Part shown: piece by piece, positions 24,526 through 39,654 of the stretch | Numbering within the stretch: the stretch's first letter is position 1 | Layout: each line of letters starts with the position of its first letter | Notes under the pieces: generated by a model | The model's input: only the letters and a program-made list of their open reading frames with translations | Databases searched by the model: none | What the model was told of the DNA's origin: nothing | Translations under genes and position numbers: made by a program | Assembly (NCBI GenBank): GCA_024509875.1 | Contig: JAMPIV010008043.1 | Span: forward strand, 162,001-226,000 | Length of the DNA stretch: 64,000 bases | Reading direction: 5' to 3' | Source of the DNA: Oreohelix idahoensis | Lineage: Eukaryota > Mollusca > Gastropoda > Stylommatophora > Oreohelicidae

Positions 24526-26210
24526 TATCTTGGAATGGTCCTTACAAAGTCATTGATAAAATTTCCGACGTTGATTACGTCTTAGATATCAAGGGACACA
24601 AAAAGATATTTCATATTAACATGCTCAAGCAATTTCATACACGTCCTGAACACTTACAGTCAATTTTTCATGAACTAGATGACAACACAGTATCTACTTG
24701 TTATTATTCCAACTTATCTGTCATCCAGGAAGAAGAATCTTCTTTTCCTGAGGTACAGTTACCGTTACCGGTACCAGTAGTTCAACCTACTGAATCTTGG
24801 CGGGATGTAACCATCTCTTCAACGGTTACACCGCAACAGCGTCTACAGATTGCTAATCTATTACAATCTTATCCAGATGTGTTGACCGACGTCCCGGGTC
24901 GCACATCGGCTATTAGTCATGACATTACTCTCAATGATGATACACCTATTCGTGTACATCCCTATTCGGTTCCTTTACATTTCCTTGCTAAAACTACTAA
25001 GGAACTTGAACAGATGTTGTCTCTGGGAATCATTGAGACTAGTAATTCGCCATTCTCTTCTCCATTAGTGATTGTCCGGAAGAAGGACAATAACATCAGA
25101 CTATGTGTTGACTATAGAAAATTAAATGCTAAGACTATAGTTGACAGCGAACCACATCCACTTATCGACGACTTACTGCCACGTCTATCCAACGCAACTA
25201 TATTTAGTAAGATAGACTTAACTAAAGGTTATTGGCAGATACCACTGACCGAAAAGGCTAAGTACTACACCGCATTTTCCACTCCACAAGGTCTATACCA
25301 GTGGAATGTGATGCCGTTTGGGCTTGTTAATGCGCCAGCTACCTTCATTCGCCTGATGCGACAAATTTTATCAGGTAGACCAGACGTTATTACATATATT
25401 GACGACATATGCTTGTTTAGTTCGTCGTTTGAGGAACATGTTTCGGGACTTAGATATGTTTTCGACACTCTAAGGAATTATCATCTAACTGCTAAACCTA
25501 CAAAGGTGCAGATCGCGTGTAATGAGATAACCTTTTTGGGACATATCATTGGATCGGGATATATCCGAACGTTACCTAGTACGGTCTCCAAAATTCTAAA
25601 CATAGCAGTTCCTCAGACGAAGAAACAGGTCAGGAGTTTGTTAGGACTTGTTCAATATTACAGTAGATTCATACCAAACTTGTCATCCATCACGGCTGTA
25701 TTGTCTTCATTGTTAAAAAAAGACATGCCGGTGAAGGTGACATGGACTGGTATATGCAATGAAACTTTCAACAAAATTATAAATTTGTTCTCGCATGAAC
25801 CAATTTTAAGACTTCCCGATGCTTCCAAAAGATTTTTCTTACGAACAGATGCTAGTAACTACGGCATTGGTGCATGCCTGCTCCAGAACCATGATGGCGT
25901 TCTACATCCTACCTTATATATTTCAAGAAAGCTAAAGCCGGCAGAAACAAAGTATTCCACAGTGGACAAGGAACTTTTATCAGTCATATGGGCAATAACT
26001 AAACTTGAAAAGTTTTTGCTTGGTGCTCCATTCACCATACAAACCGACCAACGTGCTGTAGCATCTTTGCGTCGATCTAACCACAAGAGCCAAAAACTCG
26101 CCAGATATGCAATCATCCTACAGCCATTTGAATTCTCCATTGAACATATTCCTGGCACTGAAAATATTGTGGCTGATGCGTTGTCACGTAATCCTATTGA
26201 CGACGAATGA
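24492..26210 (+). CDS. Element 2 integrase C-terminus, RT and RNase H
   Basis: One open frame of 572 codons, shifted against the upstream frame by the indel at 24473-24475. It opens with the integrase GPY/F-like motif (SWNGPYKVIDK near 24531), then a linker. RT follows: VIVRKKDNNIRLCVDYRKLN near 25072, IDLTKGYWQIPL near 25215, MPFGLVNAPATF near 25312 and YIDD at 25395-25406. RNase H: Asp in RTDASNYGIG near 25845, Glu in VDKELLS near 25966 and Asp in IVADALSR near 26165. All catalytic residues are present. Apart from the indel, this enzyme set looks intact. Confidence 0.93.
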   Translation: MLLPHNNNKLLISWNGPYKVIDKISDVDYVLDIKGHKKIFHINMLKQFHTRPEHLQSIFHELDDNTVSTCYYSNLSVIQEEESSFPEVQLPLPVPVVQPTESWRDVTISSTVTPQQRLQIANLLQSYPDVLTDVPGRTSAISHDITLNDDTPIRVHPYSVPLHFLAKTTKELEQMLSLGIIETSNSPFSSPLVIVRKKDNNIRLCVDYRKLNAKTIVDSEPHPLIDDLLPRLSNATIFSKIDLTKGYWQIPLTEKAKYYTAFSTPQGLYQWNVMPFGLVNAPATFIRLMRQILSGRPDVITYIDDICLFSSSFEEHVSGLRYVFDTLRNYHLTAKPTKVQIACNEITFLGHIIGSGYIRTLPSTVSKILNIAVPQTKKQVRSLLGLVQYYSRFIPNLSSITAVLSSLLKKDMPVKVTWTGICNETFNKIINLFSHEPILRLPDASKRFFLRTDASNYGIGACLLQNHDGVLHPTLYISRKLKPAETKYSTVDKELLSVIWAITKLEKFLLGAPFTIQTDQRAVASLRRSNHKSQKLARYAIILQPFEFSIEHIPGTENIVADALSRNPIDDE

Positions 26211-27269
26211 TCAACATTGGCATCCCTAAAACACGTCAATCATCACTAAATTGGATATAACGAAGTATCAACTATAAGGGAACTAACCTTGCCTTCAATT
26301 TAATATTTATAAACACTATATGCATCACAGAATTGAACTAAAGACAATCAAGGTATACATATTGACATTGAAACTTCGTCTAACGTCCATACACAATATA
26401 TGAATATTCGTTGAACAATCATGGAACAATATCTGACGACAAGTCGAACTTATTATCCTATGTGCACTTAATTCTTGGATGCTGGGATAAATGACATTTC
26501 TTTCCAACGTAAACGTTTGAACATTTTTGCCTAAAAGAATTCATCAGGATCAAGACTACGGATGGATCATCATATCCTATACTAATTAATTAGTTAACTT
26601 AACTTCTTAATTGAATTATTATCAATAAAATGAAATGTGAGAAAAAAATGAAATGAAAGAACAAAAAAAAAAAGAGAACGAAATATAAAAAGAAGAAATT
26701 ATGAAAAGAGAAAATAAATCTCACACAAGTATTAGATTAATATTTTTTTTAATGTACCTATACGTTATTTAGTTAGTTAAATTAGATAGTTATTATTCAC
26801 TAACACTTAACACACCCAATTAAGTTAAACTTATATTCGAATTTCTTTCTATTTCTTCTCACTTATTTTGTCTTTTCTTCTCTCATAACATCGCGTTATA
26901 TTAGAATCTTAATAATTTAACTCTTAGTTTAATTAATTAATTTAATTTTAATTAGTCAAATTAATTCCTATATGACATACTAATACGACAGACCTTACTT
27001 TAATTTAATTCTATCATTCACTATTATTAACATTGGACATTTTATTTAGTTGATATAATAATATGTATAATATTGATATATAATGTGATTAATGTTAGAT
27101 GACTATGACAAATAGTTAGTTGACATGACCGCGACACGGTTCTACTCAGAACATCGTCGGCCATATGTCACGATTGTGTTAAATTTTTTTTTTTTTTGAA
27201 AAATTGTTAAGTCGGATAGATCTTGAAAAAAAATCTATCGATTTTTTTTTTCCCCGGTGTACAGGGAAT
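26211..27269 (+). other. Element 2 3' untranslated region and priming tract
   Basis: About 1.06 kb of very AT-rich non-coding DNA after RNase H. Near the end a hairpin is possible (GATAGAT near 27215, ATCTATC near 27233), followed by a T run, CCCC and GGTGTACAGGGAAT directly before the LTR. The purine-rich ACAGGGAA is the best plus-strand primer candidate. No env or chromodomain. Confidence 0.65.
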
Positions 27270-29135
<1,866 letters not shown>

Positions 29136-29189
29136 TATATATATAGGAAAGGGGGCAAGACGATCTCTTATCATCTCCGTCAGTCCTGA

Positions 29190-29830
29190 TTAAAGTTAAA
29201 AGGCACACGGTGTCTTTAGCCTATTCTATCGCGCGTCGCTTAGCGAGTGCAGGTTTGGTTGAGGCATGCAGCCTTTCCCCTACTGGCCCGGTCAACGATC
29301 AACGCACAATGTCAATTTTTAGTTAATTATCCATACACGCACTTAACAAATATCGCCTGTCATTAATATCTATTAGATTGTCGACGCCTGTTTGTTTAGT
29401 CGTATGATATTAAACACTAGTCACTTATATAATTACACAAAATGAAATAAAACGTGAATAATATGGTCCATTATCAGTAAATGAATATCATATTAATTCA
29501 GTCAGCTAAACCGTATCTTCTTGTGTGAGAAAGCGGGTGATGAAATTACATTAAACTGAACAACTGGCAAGAAATATCTACGCGTTATTTTATTTCACTA
29601 GTTTTAACGCTAGTAGATCACAGAGAATTATAATGGTAAAACTTAACACATTTTAACACTTAAGCACAAATTTATATTACAAGAAAATCCGAATGAAATC
29701 CCCACGAAGGCTATTAACACACCTTCCACAATGGTTCTAGACGACGTGTTTAGACTATCCAAAATTCTGAGCAACAACTGATAACTGGTTTGAGGAGCCA
29801 CAGTTTATATGCATCATGTTATTAGGATCT
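29190..29830 (+). repeat. Dispersed repeat family X, distal part, copy 2
   Basis: Corresponds to 54780-55265. Shared order: an AGCCTATTCTATCGC / AGCTTATCCTATCGC block (29217, 54833), ATATAATTACACA-type block (29428), CACTAGTTTTAACG region, GAAAATCC near 29683, and TCTGAGCAAC with AACTGATAA near 29768. Non-coding. It lies just right of the palindromic mariner. Confidence 0.5.
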
Positions 29831-32800
29831 CTCTGATCTACAGATGACGTTATTTTTCACACTATAGCGCATAGCAGAAATTGGGAGACTACGTTTTCCC
29901 CGATAAAAGGTTTCCACGGTCGGCGTTGCTAATCGACAACAGAGACTTAAACCGCATAACGGGTTCTAGTAGATTTGCCCGCTTCTGGAGATCAAAGTGT
30001 TGTCTCCCCCTGTATGTACAAACATCAAAGAGTACATGGGAAAATGTTTTTGCCCATGCAACTACTTAAAAAAGGGTCCGGTTTTTCACCACGTGCGATC
30101 TGTCTGATATCCGATGATTGACAGATCAGCTCGCGTGAGAAACTCATGTACACAAACCAGGTTCGCTCCCTGTTATGACTGGCAGGTCGTGGAAGTTGGC
30201 AATATTTCCGTTTGTTTACGTTTCAGGAAAAAGAGGCGTGAATTAAAATGAGTAAAAGCAGGCAGGAAAATGTTTGCCTTTCACAAGTAAATCATAGATC
30301 GCTAACGGGATTTCAGGGCTGTCAGATACTGTAGGCTATATTTCCATTATGCGTCACAAGAATCCTGTAAAAAATCTTGGTAGGATTTTTATTTTGACGC
30401 CTCATTAAAATAAAAAATAGAGCAGTACTACAATAAAAAGAGACGGTAGACAGAACAATACGGATCATAGACTGAAGGAGGCTCATACAAAAGTTCAGAA
30501 TACCGTATAGTTCCTTCAGTTCAGATTGATTCTTAAACTACTATGACCACTTGTTATATACACAATAAGCACTGTCACAAAATTATTTGTGCATGTACTT
30601 TTTCGCCCTTCTCTCTCTCTCCTTCATCGTCCTATTATTTGACATATTTTATGCTCCTCCATTTTCTCCCAGCCGCTCCCATACTTATTTACGTTTCACC
30701 AGGTGAACTGTAGTATTATCGAGGTTAATTAGACAGGTCAGCGGATAATACGTTTATCACCCACGTCGTTTAGCCACCTTTGATTAGTAACGATCTGAGT
30801 TGATCAAAGGTGGTCCCGACCACTCATAACAATACAACCCGGAAAAGTACGGAAAGAAAGCCATATTGTTTGTCCGTGTTGCCGGCGATCCGTATTTATC
30901 CGTCTGGCGGATGCACGAAAACACAGGTGATAATGCGTAATCGTTTCCGCTGGCGTATCTTTTTACCAATATTACCGATAATCTGTCTGGGGAAACATAA
31001 TTGTGGGAAGGCATCTAGACAGGTAATAAGTTCACAGATTTGTTTTTGAGTTTGCTTAAAGATGCAATCGGAAGTGTTACTGCCTTAATAGAAAGAGCTC
31101 ACGCGTTGAAATTTTAAAATGTGATATTTTAAAACACGCGAGGCATATTATGATTTAACACCCCGACCCATATCGTTCTAAAGAGCTTACCATTGGCTTG
31201 ATTTGAGGTCTGGAATAGACTTTAACTTTCATTGCCAAGTTGGTCTAAAAGTACAATCTGGGACTTGACCTGAGAAATGGCAATATAATCTAGCGAAATC
31301 GGAGTCACAAATCAGACTGCATTGCAACGTCAAATTAACAACTCCCAGGAGCCAGAGACATGGGACTAAGAATTCCAAAATTATAAGTGACAAATCGAAG
31401 TATTTGGGCAACTTTGAGACTTAAACGTAAACCCGCATTTTAAATACAAAGACTGGAAACTTAAAGGACCAGGACCGAGTATTTGGGAAACTTAAAAGTA
31501 AATCCGCATTTTTAATTACAAAGACTGGAGACCTAAGGAATCGGATCACTCGTCATAAGAAGAATACTAAAAAATTTTCAGACCAAGTGATTCGAAAGCA
31601 TCTAACCTAAGTTGCTGTGTCCATGTGGTGGATTTAGATGTTATGAACTGTTGTTGTTATGTATTTATAGTGTACTGAATGAGGTCAGCTGTGAAGGCCC
31701 CTGAGTATAACAATTATTAGGGTGAGTTCTCAGGAAGCCTTTCTGCTACCACCTTATGATCTCATTCAGACTTATTCTTTACTAGTATTATGATGACTAC
31801 GTCTAGTGTCTAGGGTTATGAACATGTGATGTGATGGTAATTTAATACTAAAACACACACACTTAAACAAATATTAATGTCTATGATCAAATGAACTAAC
31901 ACCGTGTTTGAAATTTTAGTATTAAACTATTTTTTACAATTTTATTTTGTCCTGAACCTAGTATTCTTCTGGTCAGGACTTTCAACTCAAAGGAAATCAA
32001 TTTATATACATATATGCAAGGCAATTTCACAAAAGGGACAATATGTCCAAACACATATTTTAAAATCTAATAATGGTGTTAAAATATTTCTAATACTACT
32101 GTTAAACTAGCACTGGATGGCGGGTCGGGATTCTGTAATCACTCCCATGTCTTTATTTCACAACTTTTAATTTTAATTTCTTGGGTGGAAATAGTTTTAT
32201 TTATTTCAGTTAGGGAAACACTAATTTTCGTTGATGAACGATCATGTGCCAGATTATATACTTATCTAGCACATGTAGTAGCTGTCAGTTGTCACTCCGG
32301 CCAACGGCCACTGTTGTACTTGTCCAAAAGTAATAGGGTAGACAGCGTGTACACCTATCACTACTGGAATACAAAGTCTTCTCAAATTCTTCACTCATAA
32401 ATCTGGCACTGGGCTAGTGCCAGACAAAAAAAACTCTGTAACATGAAATTATGTTTCCTTGTTTACATCATGTTTAATCTACTATTTCCACAAATTATAA
32501 TACATGCAAAATAAAAGACCTGACCAACCCAACTCATCCAGTACCAGTTTTTTCACATCTATCTGACCAACCCAACTCATCCACATAGTAAGGTGTACCA
32601 GTTTTTTCACATTTCTCTCCTCTAATGGCTGCACTGTATCTGCCATATTATCATTAATCTCTTTTTTCCATACAATAAGGTGGGTGATATGTTTCCACCT
32701 GACCACCTAAGAAAACATGTGTATTCTACATCTATGGTAATTTGTTATAAGATAAACCAACCTCTAGGACATGCAGAAGTCAGCTAGGGACATCGACAAT

Positions 32801-33000
32801 GTACTTACTGTCGTAATATTTATCATCTGGCAGTATCTCTCACTCACATTTTTAAATAAAACATAAATAATTTCTGCCTTACCACGAACTCAATGAATAA
32901 ACACAGGAACGATGACCATGGCACAGATTCAGCTTTGCTGCCGGCTTGACTATGAATGTTTATGTATTTACTTTAATTTTAGTTAAAATTCATACTTCAG
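29831..33000. other. Unassigned intergenic DNA
   Basis: No recognised coding sequence. ORFs at 30784-31049 on both strands have no known motif. About 31640-31870 resembles the reverse complement of 45655-45870 (repeat B, with GTCAGCTGTGAAGG near 31684). A tandem duplication with period about 53 bp lies at 32521-32620 (TGACCAACCCAACTCATCC twice). Otherwise nothing identified. Confidence 0.4.
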
Positions 33001-34041
33001 TACATCGTCTTGGCTGAGGGACAGTATTTCTGCAAATGGCGACAAGCCTTCTAAGTTTTCAGTAATATTAAATGTGTTGGCCAATGAGATCGGACGACCC
33101 CCAATTTTGATTTGAATTTGAAAAATAAAGCCAAAATTACACACTAAAGTGGTGTACCTTTGTCGGTCGGTCCGTCCGATCTTGGCGTTAGTTAAAAATA
33201 GACTTGCCTTTTGGCCTAACACTATCAAAAACAATATTCAGTTTGAGCCACCCAATAATATCTCTCCCTCTTTCAAACTCCCCACTTGGACTTTGACCCT
33301 CCCTCTTCTGCTTCTTTTCAACAACGCGTGCAAAAAATTGTCACCGATAGTGAATGCAGAAACGAGGGTCTGTTTGTCAGTCTGTACGAACCAATACAGT
33401 ATTTTGTAAATATCTTCAGTATTAAAGGGACAAATTTTGAAAATTGTAACATAATATTTATCAGGAGATCATATTCTATCAAACTACTTAGGTTTTATGG
33501 CCCCATTCCCAGTAATAATGAATTCCATATATTTTCCATATTATTTGGCAATTTCTACTTTTATATAAATACGCCATTTTGTCCCCTCTCCTCCGTTGTT
33601 CAAACCGAAACCACAAGTCGTTACGTCAGAAAAATATGCTACTTGGCAGACACTGCGATGTGTGTGTGGTTATATATGTCAAACTGCGTGCCTATGAAAC
33701 GAACAAGTATTGGCTTTTCGTTGCATTTTCAAATCTGCCAAAAGCAATGTCGCGCGTATTTTTCAATTTTTGCTTCCAACCAACGCGTGTCAGTGTAACA
33801 TTTTCCGTCTCTCCCCTCCCGATGAAAACCGGATTGATCGTGTCCCAATGTTCTAAATAGTTTCAAGGACGTTAGGGAAAGATAGTATTATTTATTCTTC
33901 ATTACTGTCTGCTAAAATCCATACGATTGCTGGCGTTGGCGAAGACGAAACTTCACAACTCCACTAATTTTTATTTCTACATTATTTTAACTATACAAAT
34001 ACTACAAATGGGATCGGTGTATCAATGTATATCATCACACA
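33001..34041 (-). repeat. Probable 3' LTR of element 3, left end unknown
   Basis: On the minus strand, the RNase H stop of element 3 is followed by the purine-rich AAGTGGGGAGA (34042-34052) and then TGTGTGATGAT (34041 downward). That is a standard polypurine tract followed by an LTR start. The LTR end cannot be fixed because no second copy is present, so the left coordinate is a rough limit. Confidence 0.45.
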
Positions 34042-34097
34042 TCTCCCCACTTAAGAACATGCACTGATGCAAGTTCATAATCAGTGATACACACAGA

Positions 34098-35893
34098 TCA
34101 CCTTTGCTCAACAGGCCTGTGAATACTCTGATTTTCGTCAACAGGATGTCTACTCAAAAAGTCTGCACCCACATTCTGTGACCCGGGAATGTATTCAATA
34201 GTGAATGAATAAGGCTGTATGAGCAACGACCACCTTAATAAACGAGCATTTTCATGCTTGGCCTGTGATAAGAATACGAGGGGTTGATGATCCGTTTGGA
34301 CCACGAATGTCCTACCATAGAGATAGATCTGGAACTTTTTTATAGCCCAGATTAGAGCTAGACATTCTTTTTCGCTTGTTGAGTAGTTTTGTTCCGCTTT
34401 GTTCAACTTGCGGCTAGCATAAGCGACTGGGTTCAGTTCCCCATTTGGTGAAGCGGACCTTTGTAACAAAGTGGCCCCCAGGCCCACATTGCTTGCGTCC
34501 GTTCTTACCTCGAATTCCCGAGTCAAATCAGGCAATTTTAAAATAGGCTTGCTAGTGAGTTTTTGTTTAACTCTTGGTAAGCCAATTCACACTGTGCGGA
34601 CCAAACAATTTTATCAGGATCTCCCTTACGGGTTAAATCAGTCAAAGGAGCACATATAGAGTTAAAACTTTTAATGTACTTTTGATAAAATCCACACAAC
34701 GACCTCACATCATTCTTTGTCTGTGGTCTCGGCGTCCTTCGCAATTTCTCCAAGTTCTTGGGGTCAGGGGTCATGCTACCCTGATATACGGTATGTCCCA
34801 AGAATTCCAACTCTTTACATCCAATACAACATTTTGTTGGTCTAGCAGTCAAGTTAGCCTCTCTGAGTCTATCAAACAACATAGTCAAAGAGTTAACGTG
34901 TTCCTCAAACGTTTCAGTAGCGATGAGGATATCATCCATAAAATTAGTGATGCATGGATTATTCAGTGGATCTAACAATTTTCGCATCATCCTTGAAAAC
35001 ACACTCGGAGCATTTTTCAACCCAAACGGTAACATGTTGAACTCATAATGTCCTTCCGAGGTGCTAAAAGCTAAATAAGGTCGAACCTCAGGCTTTACTG
35101 GAATTTGATAATAGCCTTTGCTAAGATCCACCTTAGAAAAATATTTTGCCTTGTTCAGCCTGGCAAATAGTTGAGTAGTGTCAGGTAAGGGATCCACCTG
35201 ATTTTCTGTGACAGCATTCAGTTTCCTGTAATCTATGCACAGACGCTGTTCCCCAGAGGGTTTTCTCAGCAAAACCACACTAGAGCTATAAGGAGATTCA
35301 CTGTGAGAAATAATCCCTTCTTTCAACAAATACTCTATCTCCTCTTTCAAAGCTTTCTCCTTAGCGAAAGGAATAGAATAGGCTCTCATACAGATGGGTA
35401 TTGGGTCTATTAACTTCATATCGTATTCCAACAAATTGGTGTGCCCAGGCTTATCCGTTAACACGTCTGTATGTTCAATCAGAACCTGTTGAACCCGCTC
35501 CCTCTGATTTTTAGTCAGGTGCTTACTGACTTTCACCTGTGCCGGTGTTTCACATGGTTTTAGGGGGTACTCGTGTGAGGTGAGTGGTTCCTTTTTCATT
35601 TCCGTTGCGATAGCTAAGGTCAGTAAATGTGTTCCTTCCTGGATTTGTCTGTCTAAATACTTCTTTAGAAGGTTCACATGATAGATTTTCTCTTTCTCCT
35701 TCTTGTCAATTTTATAATTTGTTCTAGACACCTTCTCTAGAACTGTATATGGACCTTGCCATCCTATTTGCAACTTGTTACTGCTGCCGGGTAATAGAAG
35801 AAGCACCTTCTCTCCCACAGCTAGTTCTCTATCCTTTGCTTTCTTATTATTATTTCTCAGGGATGAGAGATGATTACAGCCCATGTGCATCAA
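34098..35893 (-). pseudogene. Element 3 pol: integrase C-terminus, RT and RNase H
   Basis: Read from 35893 down, the integrase C-terminal GPY/F motif (IGWQGPYTVLEKVSRTNYKI near 35760) is followed directly by RT (LLRKPSGEQRLCIDYRKLN near 35260, KVDLSKGYYQIPV near 35125, MLPFGLKNAPSVF near 35020, FMDD at 34931-34942) to 34538. RNase H comes next in a shifted frame (VRTDASNVGLGATLL near 34510, VGADFLSRHP near 34160). Integrase core, protease and gag are missing, so this is 5'-truncated. Domain order again places integrase before RT. RT and GPY/F resemble element 4 more than element 2. One frameshift near 34535 is the only break visible. Confidence 0.9.
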
Positions 35894-36959
35894 GTGTATT
35901 ATATCATTTTGTAAGATATGTAAATTGTTAATTTTAGTTCAGACACAAATCATTGCACTCGCGCTGTACAAACACATATTTTCCCAGTTTAATACACAGA
36001 AAAATATTGGTGATTTCTAATCATCTTCCCTGAATTACGCTGTGTATACTCAATAATTTAATTATTCAGAGAGGCTAACATTGGTGGGTGCACAGCGAGA
36101 CAATGCGCCTGTTAATCTCCCAACCCAGTGTACTTAGCAGAGACATTTGTTCTTTTTATTTTTCTGAAGTTCGTAGTACGAAGCTGCAAGACTAAAGTTT
36201 CGACGTCATTAGTTGTGAGTTAAAAGCAGGGAATCAACACTAACCGCCTACATTGGACGAGTTGTGTGGAGAAGGGTCCTCATCACAGAAGAATTGACGA
36301 AACCACGGCTGCAGGACTTACTTATACCAGCTAAGTTCTTGTAAAAGGAACCAGCAAAAGGAAAATTGTTTTTATCAATCCTCAAACCAAGTCTCAGTGA
36401 AGACAATTTTATACACATCTAAAATACACCATCAATCCATCACTATTTTAACCTGTTAAGACTAATTGATTATAAAATTTGTTACATGTTATTTTAAAAC
36501 AAAACAATCATTGTTGATTCAGTTATTGTAAGTATGAAAGCAAAGTATGAGCAAGACTCTTTAATATATACACATCTAGACATATATTTACATATATAAA
36601 GCAAATACTTATAAAAGAATTTCGCTGGATTTACACCAGCTGGGGCTTGAACGGGCTAAAACCATTGCTTAATTCTTCACAAAAGGCGACGGATCAGATA
36701 TTAGTTAATAGTGCTCTGCCCTATGCAGCATTGCTCTTGACTACTGAAAACATATTGTGAACACACACTTGAGATAGAAGCATCATTATCCTTCTATTTA
36801 CAAGTCTGCCAAGAGTAATCTTGTGCGAAGGTAGACACCTTGAAGACCCATATTGGTTACTCTTGAGTGTTGGCCACTAGTGGACCACTACTGCAGAGCT
36901 AAGGGGAGGCAATCCGTGACAAGCACAAGCACAGCTAAGTTAGAAACATCATCAGGTTT
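35894..36959. other. Unassigned DNA between element 3 and a LINE
   Basis: There are no coding motifs. A segment ACATTGGTGGGTGCACAGCG near 36078 is reminiscent of a primer-binding site after an LTR end, but no LTR pair or gag supports it. Confidence 0.35.
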
Positions 36960-38150
36960 ACCAGGAAATGGTTAAAAATGTCGCAAGATCTATCAGATGC
37001 AGCACTGAACTACAAGAAAACAATGCGTGTACTCCCTTTCTAGTCTACACTGATTACACCAAAGCTTTCGACTGTGTACAACACCAGCAGGTATGGACTA
37101 TTATGGAAAATATGGGATTTCCAAACCACCTTCTACAACTCATCGCATTGCTGTTCCAAGAACAACGGGCAGCCGTAAGAAGAGGGGGAAACATCAGAAT
37201 GGTTTGAAGTACAGAAAGGAGTAAGACAAGGCTGTACCCTTTCCCCTTACCTGTTTAACATTAACGCCGGGAATATTATGAGAAACGTAAGAGATGACCA
37301 AGAACACACAGAGTTTGACCCATTTAACATCGGTGGGTACTAGATCCCGGAAATCAGATATGCTGATGACACAGTCCTCCTATCGACCAACCCAGAAGGA
37401 CTTGAACAATTAATTCTGTTCACCGAAAAACACAGCGAGGCGCAGAATCTATTCTTCAACAACCAAGAAGACCAAAGTATCGACAACAGACAAAGTAAAG
37501 ACTAAACCAGAAATTGAAATTGATAACGAAGAACTGGAAGGTGTTTATGAATTCGAATACTTAGGATCAATCATCAACAGCTCTGGCGACTGTGCAGTAG
37601 AAATTAAAAGAAGACTTTCAATTGCCTCACATAAACTAATACAGATGAAAAACCTATGGCAAGGCACAAGCAAAGAAACAAAGTTACAACTGATCAGAGC
37701 ATGTACAAGGTATATTCCCAGTAGCAACATACGGCTGCGAGACTTGGACACTCAATAAAACAGTTGCAAAAGAGGTTACATCATTCGAAATGAAATGCTA
37801 CAGAAGGATGTTGAGAATACTCTGGACAGAAAAAAAATCAACAGAGAAGTACTGCACTCACTAAACGTAGAGGAAAATTGGCTCCTAAATACCATCGCAA
37901 TAAGGAAGCTGAAATTGTTTGGTCATATAAAAAGACATAATAGTATGGAAAAAATAGTGATGGAAAAAGGGGAAGGGGTCGACCTAGACGACGGTGGATC
38001 CAGGACATCACAGAGAGTCTGAACTTGTCTTTGGTTGATGCAGGTCGACTTGCCCAGAATCGTTATTCGTTCAGAGCAGCTGTAACGGAGACAACGTGCT
38101 GGAGAGAATACGTCACATGCCAAGAAAAGCGGACAATGAGATGTGAATAT
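36960..38150 (+). pseudogene. RTE-like LINE RT fragment, broken
   Basis: RT motifs occur in several frames: YTDYTKAFDCVQH near 37047, VQKGVRQGCTLSPYLF near 37207, RYADDTVLLST with YADD at 37359-37370, and FEYLGSIINSSGD near 37552. The C-terminal segment includes LKLFGHIKRHNSMEKI near 37912. There are at least four frameshifts and several stops. 5'-truncated, lacking endonuclease. It ends at a short TA run near 38150. Confidence 0.82.
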
Positions 38151-39129
38151 ATATAGAAGGAAGGGGTACACCTCATGGCAAAAAAAGAAAACACATATTA
38201 CAAGACTAGGAATGAAAAGAGAACTAAATAATATAAACGTTAGACAATGTCACATACACGTTAGACAATGTCACATACACGTTCGACCCACTTTCTCTCT
38301 TCTAGTTAGTAAGATAGACAGCAAACTTCGTGTTTCAACACCTCTTCTATAACTGAGTATTATGTACATCTTTCCTATACGTTTTACGAAGTGCCTAAGA
38401 GTACCATCGTTTCCGTCGCCCCGTGTGAAAACTAGTGACATAATTAATTGATTCAGGATTTCTGTCACCTCCTCTCATGTGTTCGTTAATTATGAGTAGG
38501 AGGAACCAATTGCAGACTCACATGCGAAAGACCCAGTGCATCTGAGATGTTTTGTGACCCGGTGCCACGGATTAACAAATTGACTGGATTGACGCAGTGA
38601 CATAGTCCTCGTTTGTTTCCACGCCACTTGTAACCTAGAAACCTAATTTATTGATTATTTCATCACCTCTGACGTTTTCATAATTTGCACGTGGCTACGT
38701 AAGTAATAGGAACTGATGTTAGACTCACTTGAGTCAGGCCACTTGCTTCTGATCGGTTCTAGAAACCTCGAGAAGTGGCGGTCTTGCGATAAAATCCCTA
38801 GAGGTAAGAGACTAAGGGGGTTAGAGGTAAGCCAGGCTTGTTCCCGAGTCAAATCACGTGCATAATCATAGCAGAAAGGTCCATGGTAATAAATTATGAC
38901 GTTATGATGCAACGCTGCACACAGATCATGTGGTCCAGGCACGCGATGACAATCACATAAATAAGCAGATGAACTGGAGTTGCCGCACATTCAAGCAGAC
39001 TGTGCCTGAACGGAGACTTAGGATCTAGAACCCTGCATCTTGCAAAAAAAATATTTACGTTGCGTGGGTACGTAATGTCAGAATTAACGTGGTAATGACA
39101 GAACTGACAGACTGGCCTCGAGAGCACCC
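38151..39129. other. Unassigned DNA with a 21-bp tandem repeat
   Basis: A 21-bp unit (CGTTAGACAATGTCACATACA) occurs twice at 38238-38280. Nothing else is recognised. Confidence 0.4.
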
Positions 39130-39400
39130 ATAGTGCAGACACTGGACATGGTTAAGGGAGAGATACTAAGGGCAATTAATGATCGCCTGCTGGATAATGA
39201 CACAGCAATGGATGAATCAACAAGGGTGAGACTGTTGGAGTTTGGCATTAAACGTAGGACTAGCGGAGATGGACGTGAGAGAGGATGCATCCGTCGTATA
39301 TTCATACTCTTCGACATTTGCTGAGGGAGACTGAGCACTTATGGGTTTGCCCGGAGTGCAGTGAGGTCGATTCTGAGTAACAGTAACAGTAACAATGTCA
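39130..39400 (+). pseudogene. LINE 3' terminal fragment, plus copy
   Basis: Reads MVKGEILRAINDRLLDND near 39148, then RVRLLEFGIKRR near 39224, and ends in a CAGTAA repeat tail near 39380. The same peptide region appears on the opposite strand at about 39700-39960, so this is a second, inverted copy of the same LINE 3' end. It begins just after the RNase H region. Confidence 0.65.
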
Positions 39401-39654
39401 GAATTAAGTACTTTCTGTATTTTTCTTACTTCCATTTGACATGTACTTTTCGTTCTTTTGTTTCATGTGAGACTGTAACATGACTGGTGAGTATAAACTG
39501 TTTAAGGACCCTCTCTCAACTGGGTAGTCTTCAACCCCTTAATCATTATAGACTTTATGTCGGTCACATTCGCAACGCGTGGCATAAGACTTATCTACGC
39601 CACCGATAGAATCCAATAAATACTATAGATTAGAGCTATCTTGAAAATCTTTTA

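Noticed and set aside
30784..31049. Overlapping ORFs on both strands
   Set aside because: No recognisable motif on either strand. Length is compatible with chance.
33149..33860. Overlapping plus-strand ORFs (170 and 93 codons)
   Set aside because: They lie in the probable LTR of element 3, antisense to it, and show no domain.
36070..36110. Primer-binding-site-like motif after an LTR end
   Set aside because: No matching LTR partner, gag or pol nearby. A short chance match cannot be excluded.
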